Assembly: GCA_038373885.1 (NCBI GenBank)
Contig: JAWZYV010012520.1
Span: forward strand, 217,962-281,961
Length of the DNA: 64,000 bases
From: Cheiracanthium punctorium
Taxonomy: Eukaryota; Arthropoda; Arachnida; Araneae; Cheiracanthiidae
Direction: 5' to 3'
Shown here: one piece after another, positions 24,354 through 37,512 of the stretch
Layout: every line of letters begins with the position of its first letter
Position numbering within the stretch: position 1 is the first letter of the stretch
Program-made: the position numbers and the translations under genes
The notes under the pieces: model-generated
Seen by the model: the letters and a program-made list of their open reading frames with translations, nothing else
Told to the model about the DNA's origin: nothing
The model's database searches: none

Positions 24354-24463
24354 CCCTAGTAGCAAAAATAGTCAAAAAACGTTCAAATAACGTTGGAAAC
24401 ACGTTTTTGACGGTAAAAAAAAACGTGTTTTAAACGTCTTTTGGACTAATTGTGCTACTAGGG
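24354..24463. mobile_element. 110-bp hairpin MITE, CCCTAGTAGC type, 2-bp target duplication GT
   Basis: Left end CCCTAGTAGCAAAAATAGTC pairs with the right end GCTACTAGGG and its inner part. GT stands at 24352-24353 and 24464-24465. Several ACGTT/AACGT repeats lie inside, as in the element at 6341. From 24466 to 25562 nothing else is recognised. Confidence 0.8.
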
Positions 24464-25562
24464 GTAAGGATATATTATTATTATTTTTTTCAAATGTATA
24501 GTAAAGTTGAAATAGTTTACCTTTGAAACATACGCTTTATGTATTTTATTATTTTTTAGTTATAAATTACATTTTATAATATCCATCAGAATAAAAGTTT
24601 CCATCCTGCATTACGCTCTTAAATTATAACCAAACATAAAAAAATAATGCCTAATGCTACACTTTTGCGTCAATTTCAACCTTTCATTATATAACGGCTT
24701 AATTGTATCTCGAAATTTATTCACTTAACACTTTGTGAAATAGCGCTTCTCCCTTTTACTTGACTAGCGGAATTCGGAATGACATTCAACGGTTTTCAGA
24801 GAGCAAACTATTTACATTTAGTCTGGCTTTCCCGAGGAAAGTGACTTGCCAAATATTTTCGAATTCAAATTTTTGGAGAGTTAGCGTTAAGTAGGTGGTG
24901 CCCCTCGCCTGCGAAGTGATTAGAATAGCTTGCGTTGTTCTTCAAAATTCGTTTTGAAATGAAATTTCTTAATGTGAATTTTTAACACCCCTTTCGAGAA
25001 TTACACATAAAATGAATAAATTTATTTATGTTAATACTATTAACTACGCAGCAATTATAGATTTTTTTCAATTGTATTTAATTAATTTAACTTTATAAAG
25101 ATAAATTAATTAAATACAATAGTTTAATTAAATGACAGCTTAATTAAATTTAACTATCATTTAACAATAATAGTAATTATGCAGAGCTTTTACAATTTGT
25201 GCATAATTACGTTAAAATGTCATATTTAGTTTTTGAATTATGTATTTATATAAAATCTTAAGGATAGATGACGTGGCATTTTGAAGTGCGAATCGCGTTT
25301 GAGTCAATTTGCTCGTCATAAATACCTTAAGTGAAGTACATAAGCAGACGTTTATTAGTAAAATTTTATGCTTCACTCATTGGTCTACAAATTTTAAGTC
25401 GAAACTACTAATTTCTAAAGTATTCTCCGAAAACCACTGATAAATGTTTAAATTTCTGACAGAGTACCTTAACCCTGTTTTACAATTGTTTAACACTTAC
25501 ATAATTTATATTTAACAAATTATATTTCCTATGAACTGTTAATTAAAATTTGTAATGACCGT

Positions 25563-25735
25563 TGGCCCCACCATGGCCGAGTTGTTAAAATACTGAACAT
25601 GCTAATTGATCTAAAAGTCTGGGGGTTTGGACGGTTTTCTCGAGATGTAACGTGAATATGTGTTAAAACCCCTTATAAAGTTCTACATTTAAGGCACCCG
25701 TCCCGTAGGCACATGCTCCTACTGTAGGCTTGTCA
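25563..25735 (+). repeat. tRNA-derived SINE, first family, copy 3
   Basis: Head GGCCCCACCATGGCCGAGTT, then the family body with GGTTTTCTCGAGATGTAACG. The B-box region has decayed. Confidence 0.7.
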
Positions 25736-25989
25736 AAACGCAAAACAATGTAACCACGGTAAAAATACTCACCTTAGAAAAATTGTAATTTTCAAGTAAA
25801 CCTCCCTTTCCTGTCCATTTTACTGTTATGCTTGTTTTGTTGTTTGCCTGTTTTCCCTGTTGTTTATCTGTTTTTCGATGATTTTGTGTGTGCTTTCCTA
25901 TGATTTCGCTCTGCCAGGATTCTACGTTAAGAACGAGTAAAGGTTGTATTTTTAAAAATGGTATCATGTGCGCCTTCTGTGCTGTATAG

Positions 25990-28276
25990 TAGGGTGGAGC
26001 GAAAAATTAAATTTTGCCAAATTGTTTTTTAATAGCTATAAGAATGTGAAAAAAACTTTCAAAAAGCGTATCCTAAAATATTTTTTTATTTATTTTGAGT
26101 CTATCTGCCCGCGCATTTGATTTGAATTTTGCAACGTTCGCCAATGCAAATGCCCAAAAGATTGAAGAGTTGCGAAAGAAGAACAACTTTTTCTGACGGA
26201 TCAGAGGACTGACAGGAAAATGGTTATTGGTGGTGCAGACGTTTCACAAACGAAAAAAATAGAAAAGCGAAATGATAGAAATCAAAAACTAGAACAATGT
26301 TACGCTTCTGTGACATATGAGGATAAACAGGAGAATAGAGTTGAACTTTCCCCTCTCTTATATTGGATGAGTCAGAAGATACTGAAGAAATAGACGATGC
26401 CTTAGAATTGTGTTCTTCAAAGCACCAAGGGTCCAAGGAAAAAGTCAAAACTCAGCTTGCCATCTTTGTCAAAAACATGTGACTGATATGGCGTATCCGA
26501 TAGAGCTGTTGCAGCAATCGCATCAGCAGTTCTTCATGATATTACGTCAGATGCGTAAGTAATAGATTGATCAAAATTGCGCCGTGAAAGATCAAAAGGA
26601 CGCAAAGAAATATTAGCTAAAAATAGAGTTGTCTGTGTTACAGCTATATACTTTGATGGCAGAAAGGATAAAGTTTTAAATGTAGTAAAAAAGGGAGTCA
26701 AAAAATACTGCCAAGTTATTGTAGAAGAGCGCATTTCTGTTATCAAGGAACCTGACTCTGTTTGTGTCGGCTACGCTGTCCCAAGTACTGGGACGGCCAA
26801 GAGCATAGAACGTGCTATGCATGACTTGCTCTCTTCTGAAAACGTTCCATTGAGAGAAACTGTAGCTGTTGGTTGTGATGGAACAGCAACTAACACAGGG
26901 GAAAATGGTGGTGTAATACGGTTGTTAGAAAAACGTTTGAATCAACCTGTACAATGAATCATATGCCTTTTACACACGAATGAATTGCCTTTAAAACACC
27001 TTTTTTCATTCTTAGATGGTACAACTACTGGACCAAGTTCCTATTCTGGTACTATCGGAAGATTGCTAGAAAAATGCGAAGAAAATCCTATTGAACGGTA
27101 TGAAAAGATAGAAAGCGTTTTGAAAGATATTTTGGCCGATATCATCAAAGACCCAAGTACTGACCAACGTTACTTGAACCATATTACATCAGCTGTGATT
27201 AGTGGCGATTGTCCTGCAGATCTAGCGCACAGAGCTCCAGGGAAAATGTCGCATGCTCGATGGTTAACAAAAGCCAACAGGATATTAAGGCTATATATTT
27301 CCACAAGTAAACCATCTGAAAACCTTAATCATCTTGCCACGTTTATTGTTAGAGTTTACGCTCCTGTTTGGTTCCAAATTAAAACTCATCCGTCATGCAA
27401 AGATGGATCTTGAATTTTTTGGAAATTGGTTTCGAATTCTCTATACCTTCCAATTAAACTAAAAAAAGTAGTCGACCCTGTCATTGAGCGGAACAGTTTC
27501 TTTGCGCATCCTGAGAATCTTCTGTTGTCGATGCTCTCAGATTCTGAGAAACACATTCGTGAACTTGCTGCTAGGAGGATTATAAAAGCAAGAGAAGCGA
27601 CTCATTCTGAAAAGACCCCTCGTATTTTTGAGGTCCCTAAATTTAAGCTTAATGCCAAATCATACACATAGCTTATAGATTGGCAACAAAAACATTTTCA
27701 ACCTCCCATCCTTAGAGACGTCAAGAATGAAGATTTGCTCTAGATGGTGGAAACAAAAGGAAGTACAAAAATACCTTTTCTAAGACTGCCATGCCTTACC
27801 CAGGCTGTAGAACGTTTAGTAAAGATACTAACAGAGGTTTCTATGCAGGTATGTGATAAGAAGGCCAGAGAAGGTCGCATAAAATCAAAAATTGAGTCAA
27901 GAAAACTCATGCCCAAATTCGACACCAAACGTGATTTTAATGTCTCTTTTGACTATTTTTATGTATGTTTATGTATATTTTATGTTTTAAGTGGCTCACA
28001 TTTTCAGTAAATTAGAATTAATTTGTTCTATATGACTTGTTTTTTTCATAATAATTAAATAGTTTAATAGAATTTATAAACAATATGCTCCTTCAGGTTT
28101 TATCAGTATGGTAGCACAAATGTAAATTTTCAAAATAAATGCGCGGGTAGAAGGAATTTACTAATTTTTAAAAAGTAATGCTTTTTAAAATCCTCTAATA
28201 TTGGGTCACATTTTGATCACTATTATAAATGAAAATGTAACAAAAAAATTTTCCCATATAAGAGTGCTTCACCCTA
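25990..28276 (+). mobile_element. 2287-bp hAT-like transposon with 8-bp target duplication
   Basis: The left end TAGGGTGGAGCGAA matches the reverse complement of the right end GTGCTTCACCCTA (shared TAGGGTG.AGC). A perfect 8-bp duplication CTGTATAG lies at 25982-25989 and 28277-28284. The duplication length, TAGGG ends and coding content (a D...CxxH arrangement) all fit the hAT superfamily or a close relative. The copy appears full length but its transposase is dead. Confidence 0.85.
26160..28010 (+). pseudogene. hAT-like transposase, four in-frame stops
   Basis: From 26577 to 28010 one frame runs through with stops only at 26955 (TGA, where QW is expected), 27411 (TGA), 27669 (TAG) and 27741 (TAG). 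Blocks in order: RRERSKGRKE, YFDGRKDKVLNVVKKG, VGCDGTATNTGENGGV, ICLLHTNELPLKHLFSFLDG, PGKMSHARWLTKANRILRLY, FIVRVYAPVWFQIK and FAHPENLLLSML. CDGT followed about 35 residues later by CLLH resembles the second catalytic Asp and the CxxH motif of hAT-type transposases, which is inference. The part before 26577 (with VSDRAVAAIASAVLHDIT near 26490-26545) lies in shifted frames. I recognise the family from other animal genomes but cannot name it. A worse copy lies at 9400-11446. Confidence 0.8.
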
Positions 28277-28281
28277 CTGTA

Positions 28282-28502
28282 TAGTTCAGCCATCACGAGT
28301 TGGCGGCTATGACTTATGAGTGATGTTTTGTTCTGCGAGCTTGTATCTGCGTTTAAGATTTAAGAAGTAGAAATTAAGAAGTAAATTGGGATTAATCATC
28401 CAGATAATTCTAATTCATTCCTTACTCCTGTAACTAAAGTACAAATAAACCCTCAAAGCATCACGTGGCTCATACGTCTCAGCCGCCAACTCGTTGAACT
28501 AT
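28282..28502. mobile_element. MITE with TATAGTTCA ends
   Basis: The left end TATAGTTCAGCCATCACGAG and following TTGGCGGC match the reverse complement of the right end (GCCGCCAACTCGTTGAACTA, then TA). It directly adjoins the hAT-like element: the target duplication of that element overlaps its first bases. Probable TA target. Confidence 0.6.
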
Positions 28503-28684
28503 AGTTAAATCTTTTGTTAAGATGTTTTTTTTTTTGAGAGTTTCGTCTAAATGTGTTCTTTTAAATTAGTGTAAAGTGTTCGATGCATATTTTTTAGTTG
28601 TGTTTAATAAACTGTTTCGTTTGAACTCTTCTAGCAAAATTAAAGGGATTGATAAGACAGACACTTTTTCGTTAAAAAAAAAAA

Positions 28685-29042
28685 TCTCGACTGTTCGAGC
28701 CTCGTCAGTGGGAGATCCCCCTGAACCCCCCTAATTTTTTAGTTTCATGATTGCCATATTAAACGATATTAATTGACTATGTCATTTTATCGCTCATATT
28801 TCGCATATTTCGCCTGGTAAGACTATGTTGAAATTTTTATATGCGTAACGTATTTATAGAAAAATACATGAGAAGAATATTCTGCAACTTTCGAAATATT
28901 GTAACTATAGATTAAAGCAGTTGTGAAGTAATAGTATTTAAATACATGTAAAACTATGTCGCCTTTTTATGTCACCTTTTTATGTCGAATTTTTGGGACA
29001 CATTTTTCAATAAAGAGTGTTGAGAGATAAAACGACATAGTC
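28685..29042 (+). repeat. Dispersed repeat, copy 1, with inner inverted ends GACTATGTC
   Basis: It starts CTCGACTGTTCGAGCCTCG and contains GACTATGTCATTTTATCGCT at 28777, whose inverse (GATAAAACGACATAGTC) forms the right end. The reverse-oriented second copy is at 45726-46207. Repeated TATGTCGCC/TATGTCACC motifs lie near the right end. Confidence 0.65.
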
Positions 29043-29289
29043 TAAAAAAAACCACTTTAGGACCGGCTGGGACAAGCGCTTTAATTGAAACCGAAATGCT
29101 TAGCAATTCACTGAATCGCAAAATAAATATCATCATATCTATGGAAAAGCTAACGCGTGCGTAATATCTTTTATACGCAAGAATATATAAATAAAATTCT
29201 TTAAATGCAAAAGTTTGAATAAAACGCTTCGACCTGCATTGTTTGTATAATCGTTAATGTAATGAAAAGTTTCAGCTTCAATTTTAGCC

Positions 29290-29870
29290 ACATTCCTTTT
29301 TATTGGCATCATTAGAGCCAATCAAGTTATCGATACCAAAGTACAGAACTTAATTAGCACTAAACAAAATTTTCTACGCGTGGAAGATAAAGCCTGAATT
29401 AGATAAAGCGTTGTACTAAACATGGTTAAAAACGATGAATTCATTCTCCCTTCAAAAAATGGACTGTCATAAGCTCGGCTGTATGGATGAAAACTAATTA
29501 CAAGGAGAATGTAATTAATTCCCATCCAACGTATACACTAGCGTTTCTACACGAAACTTTGAGTCACGAGTAATTAAAACCTATGCATTATTCATTTCTT
29601 AAACGCTTCTCGTGCATTCCAAACTCACCTACAAATATTTATTTTCAAATGGAAGAAAATAAGGTTAGTTTCCGTAATTGCTGCAGAAATTTTGCTTTGT
29701 TCCGTAACTTTATCCCGATGGTACAGTCACAATAGTTTACTAATATAAACACATCGAATTAAGTTCACCTTTGCAGGAAGCAGTTGCGGTAAAGAAGATC
29801 TTTGTATTGAAATTTGTATTGTGCTTCGAAGTGAATGGCATAAATAATATTCATAATTAAGAGGGCACAA
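29290..29870 (+). repeat. Dispersed repeat A (copy 1 of 3)
   Basis: It aligns with 36820-38270 and 47090-47870. Shared blocks include TATCGAT.CCAAG.ACAGAAC, GCCTGAATTAGATAAAGC, ATGAAAACTAA.TACAAG and TATTCATTTCTTAAACG. It is non-coding and of unknown class. Alignment fades at about 29870. Confidence 0.6.
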
Positions 29871-32339
29871 TATATTTGCTTCTTTAGCTAGTAAATTGTT
29901 GGTACTGAAGGTGAAGGGCTGCCACCGCTCAAAAGAAAAGCTGGAAATATTCAGAAAATTTTGAAACGAAAAAAGTCGTAGAAAATTGCAAATTTTAGCT
30001 AAAAACCTGTAAAATCTTTAAATGTGATATGTGAAATTTTCTCTAAAGTCTCTCCGTTTATAGCTAATTTTTCTTTTGCAATAGGTATGGAATAATGAAA
30101 TATGGCTTGAAATAAGTACGCAACATTTTGGAATACAGGAAGCTTTTTTTTCTTAAAGCCTGGCATAACAAAAAAATAATTATTTAAATTAAACAAAATA
30201 CTCAATGAATCAAAATATCGGAAATGCCCCCCCCTCGTTTTTTTGTACTAAGTCTCTGCTTAAAATTGTCTTAATCCGCGACTATTGCACACCAATGTCA
30301 AGCCATATTTGGAGTACTCTAGACATACAGCAAATGAAAAACATTTATAAATGCAGACTTCAGAAAAAATTTCTGGTCACATTTTGATATTTTTTCAATA
30401 TTTTGGCAAACCTCAAAAATTTCTCTTACTTTTCCGTGTTAACATGAATTTCCACGTCTATTTCAGTATTTCCAAGGTTTCCTTAACCTATGGCAATTCC
30501 GTAAGTGTTCAAAACCTTGGAGCTTTCTAAATAGATCGTATGATCATTATCTACACACATTATCTATATATATATGCATGAAAACATTGAACGGTACTTT
30601 CGGCACAAAATTCAGTTGCCAATATTATTATTGCAAAGTTCAAGGACTTTTGACGTTCACTGTAGATGAATTTTCATAAGAAGGAGAAGGTAAAGAAATT
30701 GATTTTCGAGTCTGTTGCCACATGACTAACTTTTTACTTTCCAAAAAAACTAGCTTTAGAGCATTTTTAAGATTACGAGTAAGTACTTTAAAAATTAATA
30801 ATAACTAAAACTGTGTATTGCCATATTTTTTAATCGTAGTATATTTGGTTTAATAATAATTAAAGTATCTCTTGTTAAAGATTTACAATCATTAAAATAA
30901 GCTTTTTTTGAAATACTTTTAAAAAATGATTTTGCTGTTCCAACAATGCAATTTAAATCTTTAAATCTCTAAATCTTTGCATACATGACTTAGGAAGGCA
31001 ATCAAGGTACATTCAGTTAAGTTCTCTACTGTGTTGAGAACTAAGTACAAAATTGCTGGTAGTTATATACAGACACAAACAACTTACCTATTACGATAAT
31101 AAAAGAAAAAATACTGGCTTAAAACTGAAATATAAGTTAGCGTTCAAAATTAGTCCATTCTACAGCGTGATCTATTTAAAGGAATACCCATTGGTTTTTC
31201 TTTTGACTCTAAAAACTGATGGATGTGGCAAGTATTTTAACAATGAACTATAACTGTTTGAACTTTGTTGAAGTTTGAGAGACAATTTCCAGCACTGTTG
31301 GATGAATACAACTTAAACTTTTACGGAACTCATTGATATCCAACAAAACATTTAAAACGGCTTTTTGCATATTTTGTCTTTTAATGCGTTAATTAAAGGA
31401 TATTAGTCATTTAAATGGGTCAATCAGTAATCAATCAGTTCTAATCAAGTGCTTTTGTGAAAGGCCCATTAATTTTTGACGAACCATAGTCAGAAAGTTC
31501 AATATTATTTCAAAATGATTATTATAAGGTATACGAGGACGACGTTTCCGAACCTATATTGCTATGCGATTCTGGACCATCTTGGCTCTGTCTATAACAC
31601 CCTTTAAACTTTTATCCATGAGTTTCGGAACACCATGTATAAGCACTATTGATAGAGCAATTTGCATGCCTGGATAACGAATTAAAAATAAATAAATAAA
31701 ATAAACAAATCGCTTCCAGTTGAATTTTACCATTTCAAACAATAACTATACTATAGTTATTTCAGACAATACTACGATAGCTACCACGAGTACTACGATA
31801 GTTATATCAAACAATAACTATCTGCAGGAAATGCAATGTAACACTCCATACGATGTGTTTTCAATAATTCCACACAACCAAAAAGTAGGATTTTTTTTTA
31901 GATCGTTTCATGCTGACGTTACATTTTTTCAACAGTTTGTAATTTCTGCAATAAATATTGCTTTCTTCCAAAATCAACTTTATTCATTTACTTAACTAAT
32001 AAAATGAAGGAAAGGAGATATTTGTCAAATTTCAGTCAGTAGAAATGTAACCAGCAGAAAATGGGTTAGCATGTGTTTTCCTGGCGACTTCAGCATTTTC
32101 AAGGATTCCCTGACCGATGGCAATTTCAATGTTGTTGGCAATGTTTTCAAAACCTTGAACGTTAATGCACAACCATTTAAACACTATGGTTCTGCGGTAA
32201 CGTTACTTTAGGTATTACCAGTTCACCGCCGTACAATTGTACTAATAACGTAATAAAAGCAAATTTTGAACAATTTATTTTTTCCCATTTGAAGTTTTTA
32301 TAAGTACTTTCATAAAGAAGGTTTAGTTAAAATATAATA
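29871..32339. other. AT-rich stretch without recognised genes
   Basis: Short related sentences occur at 30440-30530 and 32070-32160 (TATTTCCAAGGTTTCC, TATGGCAATTCCG against TTTTCAAGGATTCCC, GATGGCAATTTC), so part is repeat-derived. No coding region supported. Confidence 0.4.
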
Positions 32340-33340
32340 GGGAAGGTGCATAGCAATTACCGATATTGTTTATTCTATTAATAAATTCGAAAGAGGTCAT
32401 TAATTTTCAAAATACAAATAATAAAATGTTCTGGGCAAGCATGTTTTACACGTTTACTTATTTTTATGTACTTTATCAAAGCAATATCTGAAAAAGAAAA
32501 ATTTTATTTTCCTCCAGAAAAACTGTGCTTTGAAAAAGGAAGTGCTTTAATGAAATGATAAAAGCTCGTTTAAGAAATATCATGTATTCGATCGTTTAAA
32601 AAACTGCAAAATAAACCTCCCAAAGAAGTAAGTCCTTAATCAAGCTGTTAATTTACTCATCTCTGTACTGTTTCCATTTCTTGTAAAACGTTACATTTTA
32701 TCTTTAAACGAGCACATAAAGCAAAAGTTGAAATAGACCCTCTTTAATTTAAGGAAAGTAAAACTGCTATTCGAAATCATTAACCCATTTATGCCTAGCG
32801 TCCCTTTTTTGGGACGGCATTATCGCTATCATTCGAAAACGTTAATTATTTTTCCTAGCCTTTATCCGCGAGTATTGAACCTCAAATCCACAAAATATTT
32901 TAATATGGCAAGTAGGATGTTGACATTTCAATTTTTATACATAACGATTTTTAATGAAATGATCCCTTGTTCAAAAAGTTGACATCAGAAATTTATCAAT
33001 TACTTCTGGTGTTAGCAAAAATCGAAGAAAGTCGCAAAAATGTCCAGGCATGAATGGGTTAAACTCGCAGAACATCCCATTATCTAATTCTTATTACTGT
33101 AACATTCTACTCTACTTCTTTGATGTAGTATTCTTATTTCAAGAAATTTTCTACTTATTTTAAAATAAGTTTAGTATTAAAAAAGTGTTTTCCAATGAGT
33201 TATAATCTTGCAATAATAAAAATTAGAGTAAAACGTATATGTATTAGTATTAAGCTCCGTTGCGCGTCTTTTTAAAATTAAATGACTGATACGTAAAATA
33301 ATTTTATTTTGCAATTCAGTATTCAGATTCAAGAGTAATA
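32340..33340 (+). repeat. Dispersed repeat B (copy 1 of 5), split by a piggyBac-type MITE
   Basis: Shared blocks are AAAGCTCGTTTA, TCCTTAATCAAGCT.TTAATT, TACTCATCTCTGTACTGTTT, CGAAAT.ATT and CATTCCATTAG. Other copies are at 33750, 39540, 52700 and 56600. The MITE at 32784 sits at a point where the other copies read GATTTAACCC, GGTTAAACC, GATTAAACC or GATCAAACC. Confidence 0.6.
32784..33058. mobile_element. 275-bp piggyBac-type MITE, TTAA target
   Basis: Ends CCCATTTATGCCT and AGGCATGAATGGG (12 of 13 match), flanked by TTAA at 32780-32783 and 33059-33062. Just inside the left end is the palindrome GCGTCCCTTTTTTGGGACG. No coding content. Confidence 0.85.
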
Positions 33341-33749
33341 TTTCTGATTTTTTTTAAATACCTCTTTTTATTTTTTATAATCAAGTTAAAGCAAACATAT
33401 ATATTTTTTAGCATTTCTTAAAGTATTTCAGATGTAATGATTTAAATGATAATTCATTATCAATGAACTTTCATCACATTAAATTCTTAAAATTATTTCT
33501 TTATAAGATTTAAAAAAAATGCATTTTAACTAGATGCTCTGTATTGTAAAACAGAGGTAGAAACTGCTATCAATATCATCAGTTCCTTTTTACGTCAATG
33601 TACGTGTTAAAAAAATATAGTTGAACTAAAAGAAAATTATATCTCCGACGAATTGAAAAACACTTGAATGTAATTATTCGCGTTAAACATTTCAAGTGTG
33701 TTCAGTTCTTTTTCCTGATTTTAACATTATTAATTAAAATAATTGGATG

Positions 33750-34398
33750 CTTTTAAGCTTATCTGTTTTGCGTATTATACTTTAGAAAACCGGAAGAAAT
33801 TACTTTTTAAGATTCAAACAAATAATAATTTTGAGAACATTACACGATAATATATTTATAAATGCTTTACTACTGCAATACTGAATGAGAAAATTTTACT
33901 TTCATTTAGAAAAGGAAGTTTACTTATAAAAGAAACTGGACTATTGAAATGAATAAAGCTCGTTTAGTAAGAAAAGATGTATTCAGTCGTTAAGAAAAAC
34001 TGTAAAATGTATTTCCCCAAAAAAGATTTCCTTAATCAAGCTCTTAATTTACTCATCTCTCTGTACTATTTTCATTTATTGTAAAAGATTCCTTTTATCT
34101 TTATATTAGGACATTAAACAAATATTGAAATAGATCTTTTTTATATAAGGAAAGAAAAAGTACTTTTTCGAAATGATTTAACCCCCAGCACATTCCATTA
34201 GCCAATTCTTCTTATCGCATGATTCTCCTTTACTTCTCATTTTAAGAAAATTCCTTCTTCTTTTGGAAGGAAAAGTTTCAGCTTTGTTTGAAACATCTAA
34301 AAGGTGTTTTTCAATCAACCGATAATTGAGTTGAATGTTCCCAAAAATGAAATGCAACTGTTTTGAATGATTTATTTTTATTTTATTGTTGATATTTT
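33750..34398 (+). repeat. Dispersed repeat B (copy 2)
   Basis: Collinear with copy 1 and with 39540-40361. It carries an uninterrupted site corresponding to the TTAA insertion at 32784 (ATGATTTAACCCCCAGC near 34174). Confidence 0.6.
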
Positions 34399-34514
34399 CA
34401 AGAATACAATATTTCTGATTTTATTACAAGGATACTCAGCATCGCTTCTAGTTTCCAAGAATACAATATTTCTGATTTTATTACAAGGATACTCAGCTTC
34501 GCTTCTAGTTTCCA
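34399..34514. repeat. 57-bp unit repeated twice
   Basis: CAAGAATACAATATTTCTG starts at 34399 and again at 34456, with one difference across the units. A palindromic GATATCGATATCGATATC follows at 34624-34641. Confidence 0.85.
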
Positions 34515-34641
34515 AGGTTCTCTATTGTAAAAGCATGGAATCTCTGTGTCATATAATTAATACTATCGATGTCAGCAGTTATCTGCTGATACAGCCGCTG
34601 CTGATCTATCAGTTACTGCTAGATATCGATATCGATATCCA

Positions 34642-36040
34642 GCAGTTATCGATAAAAGCAGTCAAGCCTCATTGAAAAGGAAGACAGCCGTCATTTCAAA
34701 ACAGTACTTAATCTCAACTTTTCGAAGATCATTAATACAAAAATATGTGGAATTTGAAATGCATTTTGTAGTCAGACGGAATACGCTTGGAAGTATGTTA
34801 TAAGAATGTTAATAAAATAAATATTGAAAACGTATTAAAACGTATTAAAATATATTTAGAAAAAGCAGGACTCCCGGGACCCGGCTTTAAAACGCTCGAT
34901 TGAAATTCCTGTTTATTATCTCACAGTAGATGAAAATTCCCTTGCGGAGGCAATCATAACGGGCGTTGTCAAAAACTTTTGACGAATATTTGTGTACTCT
35001 AAATATATTTAATCTTCGTCCATATAAAATGTATAATACTGGATTTTTATTATATACTGAAATCGATATTTATGCTCTTCGGGAAACATACGGAAACTTT
35101 CTGCATTCGAACGATCTCGCTTTATGGGAACAACCCTTCTTATATGAATGCTTCATGCTGGCGATATTATTTTATTTGTGAAAAAAAAATTAAACTGTGT
35201 AATGTGGAAAAACTATTTTAAACGAATTTTAATTGCATCATTCCCTTCAAAGCCTGAAGTCATTGACTGAAATAGGACGTCATGCGACAGCTAATTTTGT
35301 CACGCAAATGGTAATCCTTCTTTACTCTCGGAAATAAAATAGAGCTGAAAATAGTTAAAAATCGCTTAAAAATTAGGAAACGGGTGGACTTCCCGATTTT
35401 TAAAGTAGCGCAGATCGTTTTTTAAATTTTTATACGTAATTATAAAAATTTTTAAGCGGATCTTACTTATGGTGTAGATAGTATTACGATTTTTGTGCTT
35501 AATTTTTGAATCTGTTTAGAGTAACGATAAGATTTTTATCTTGAGCTGGTTACCCGGTATTATTTTAGATTAACTGAGTCAGGGGTCAGCGTAACTATAT
35601 AGTAGGATTAACTACAACAACCTTTTTCCTTTTCTTTTTTTCAATGGTGTAGGTTTCTTGCGTCGCTTTCGATCCTAATCATGAGAAAATTTGGTACTTT
35701 AGAATCTTGTCAAACCTTAGAAAACTGTTGGAATCTCCAATAACCAAGGATTTAGAGAGCCCGTACACCGCATACGCACAAACCTCACGATATATCTTAA
35801 ATGCACTGATATGGAATTCTGTAATAAACGCTAGTGTCTGACAGTGATTTGCTGATAGCAATGCTGTATTTAAGTCTCGTCGAGTATAACGTAGTCAATT
35901 TCACGACGGAAATATAGATATTCGTATGGGTTCTAACTCTGCTTCAGTGATGTTTTGGTTATAACCTTTCAAGTCCTGCTGATACAACAGCTCTGGCTGA
36001 GTACAAAGTAAAAAGGAACTCGCATGACCGAAAAAAAAAA
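34642..36040. other. No recognised gene
   Basis: The 57-bp-unit open frame ends at 34675. Other frames (34966-35181 and 35679-35861) have no recognisable content. A GTGTCTGACAGTGATTTGCTGATA stretch near 35832 recurs near 40950, so this is partly repeat. Confidence 0.4.
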
Positions 36041-36046
36041 AAAATC

Positions 36047-36683
36047 TGGAGTGACTCCACTCGACTTTCCGAACACTTACGATTAAGGTCATTACCAAGC
36101 ATTTAAATGAAGTTTAATCGATGAATCATTCAGACATATATACCAAACTGAAGCTCATTCGAATGCGCCGTTTAAATGCTAGCGCACTTTCAAGAGTTTA
36201 TCCCCATAGGTCATAATGTAAAAGAAATCTTTGTCGTAGCCCTGTTTAAAAACTCCTATACACATTAAATCAATACTGGCCTTAGGATGGTGGTTTATAA
36301 CATCTATACCCAAATTGCGCTCAATCGAATGTACCGTTTAAACGCTAGCGGACTTTCAAGAATTCTCCCCCATAGGCCATAACGTAAAAGAAATCTTTGT
36401 CGTAGCACTGAAGGAAAACTATAAGTCCTGCGTACACCAAAATCAATATCGGTCTTGTGACGGTGGTTTACAACATATATACCCAATTTGAGCTCAAATT
36501 GGGCTCGAATACTCCGTTTAGGAGCTATCGTGTTCATTCCCATGCACACATACATACATACAACTCGTAAAAATATCATAAATGAATTCGGAAGACTTCA
36601 AAACGTGTCAATACACCAAAATCTCGAAATCGAATTTTTTCATGGTGGCAATACTTTCCTTACATGGTACATATTCGGAAAGT
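36047..36683. mobile_element. Element with internal 177-bp tandem unit, copy 1
   Basis: It starts TGGAGTGACTCCACTCGACT and ends with GTTCGGAAAGT-like sequence. ACTTTCCGAACA near the start matches the reverse complement of the end. Inside are about two and a half units of a roughly 177-bp repeat (CATAGG.CATAA.GTAAAAG, TCTTTGTCGTAGC, GGTGGTTTA.AACAT). Flanks are A-rich (AAAAATC / AAAAATG). Copies at 36991 and 55957. Confidence 0.7.
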
Positions 36684-36819
36684 AAAAATGGTAGACGCTT
36701 GCATTTGTAACAATCGCACACCATGCTCGTATCTTCGGATTCAATAAGTTAAAATAAAAATTTAAAGTGAAGTGTGATTCATCGTATAATTAAAATTAAC
36801 AGCTTTAATTTTCACTAGA

Positions 36820-37481
36820 TACTTTTTTACAGCTGGCATTTGAGCCAATCGTCAAAATTATCGATTCCCAAGAACAGAACGTAATGAGCCTGAACAAAAT
36901 TTTAGACACGTAGAAGGTAAAGCCTGGATTAGATAAAGCGTTATACTGAACATGGCTACAGTAAATGCATTATTTTAACCTAAAAAAATCTTGAGTGACT
37001 CCACTCGACTTTCCGAACACTTACGATTAAGACCATTACCAAGCATTTAAATAAATTTTAATCGATGAATCATTCAAACATATATACCAAATTGAAGCTC
37101 GATCCAATGTACCGTTTAAACGCTAGCACACTTTCAAGAATTTCTCCCCATAGGCCATAATGTAAAAGAAATCTTTGTCGTAGCCCTGTAGAAAAACTAT
37201 AAGTCCTATACACATCAAAATCCATACCGGTCTCATAATGGTGGTTTATAACATGTATATCGAATTTGAGCTCAATCGAATATATCGTTTAAACGCTAGC
37301 GAACTTTCAAGAATTTCCTCCCATAGGCCATAATATAAAAGAAATTCTTGTCGTAGCCCTGTAGAAAAACTATAAGTCCTATGCACATCAAAATCAATAC
37401 CGGTCTTATAGTAGTGGTTTATAACATGTATACCCAATTTGAACTCAATCGAATGTATCGTATAAGAGTGTGTGTGTGTGT

Positions 37482-37512
<31 letters not shown>

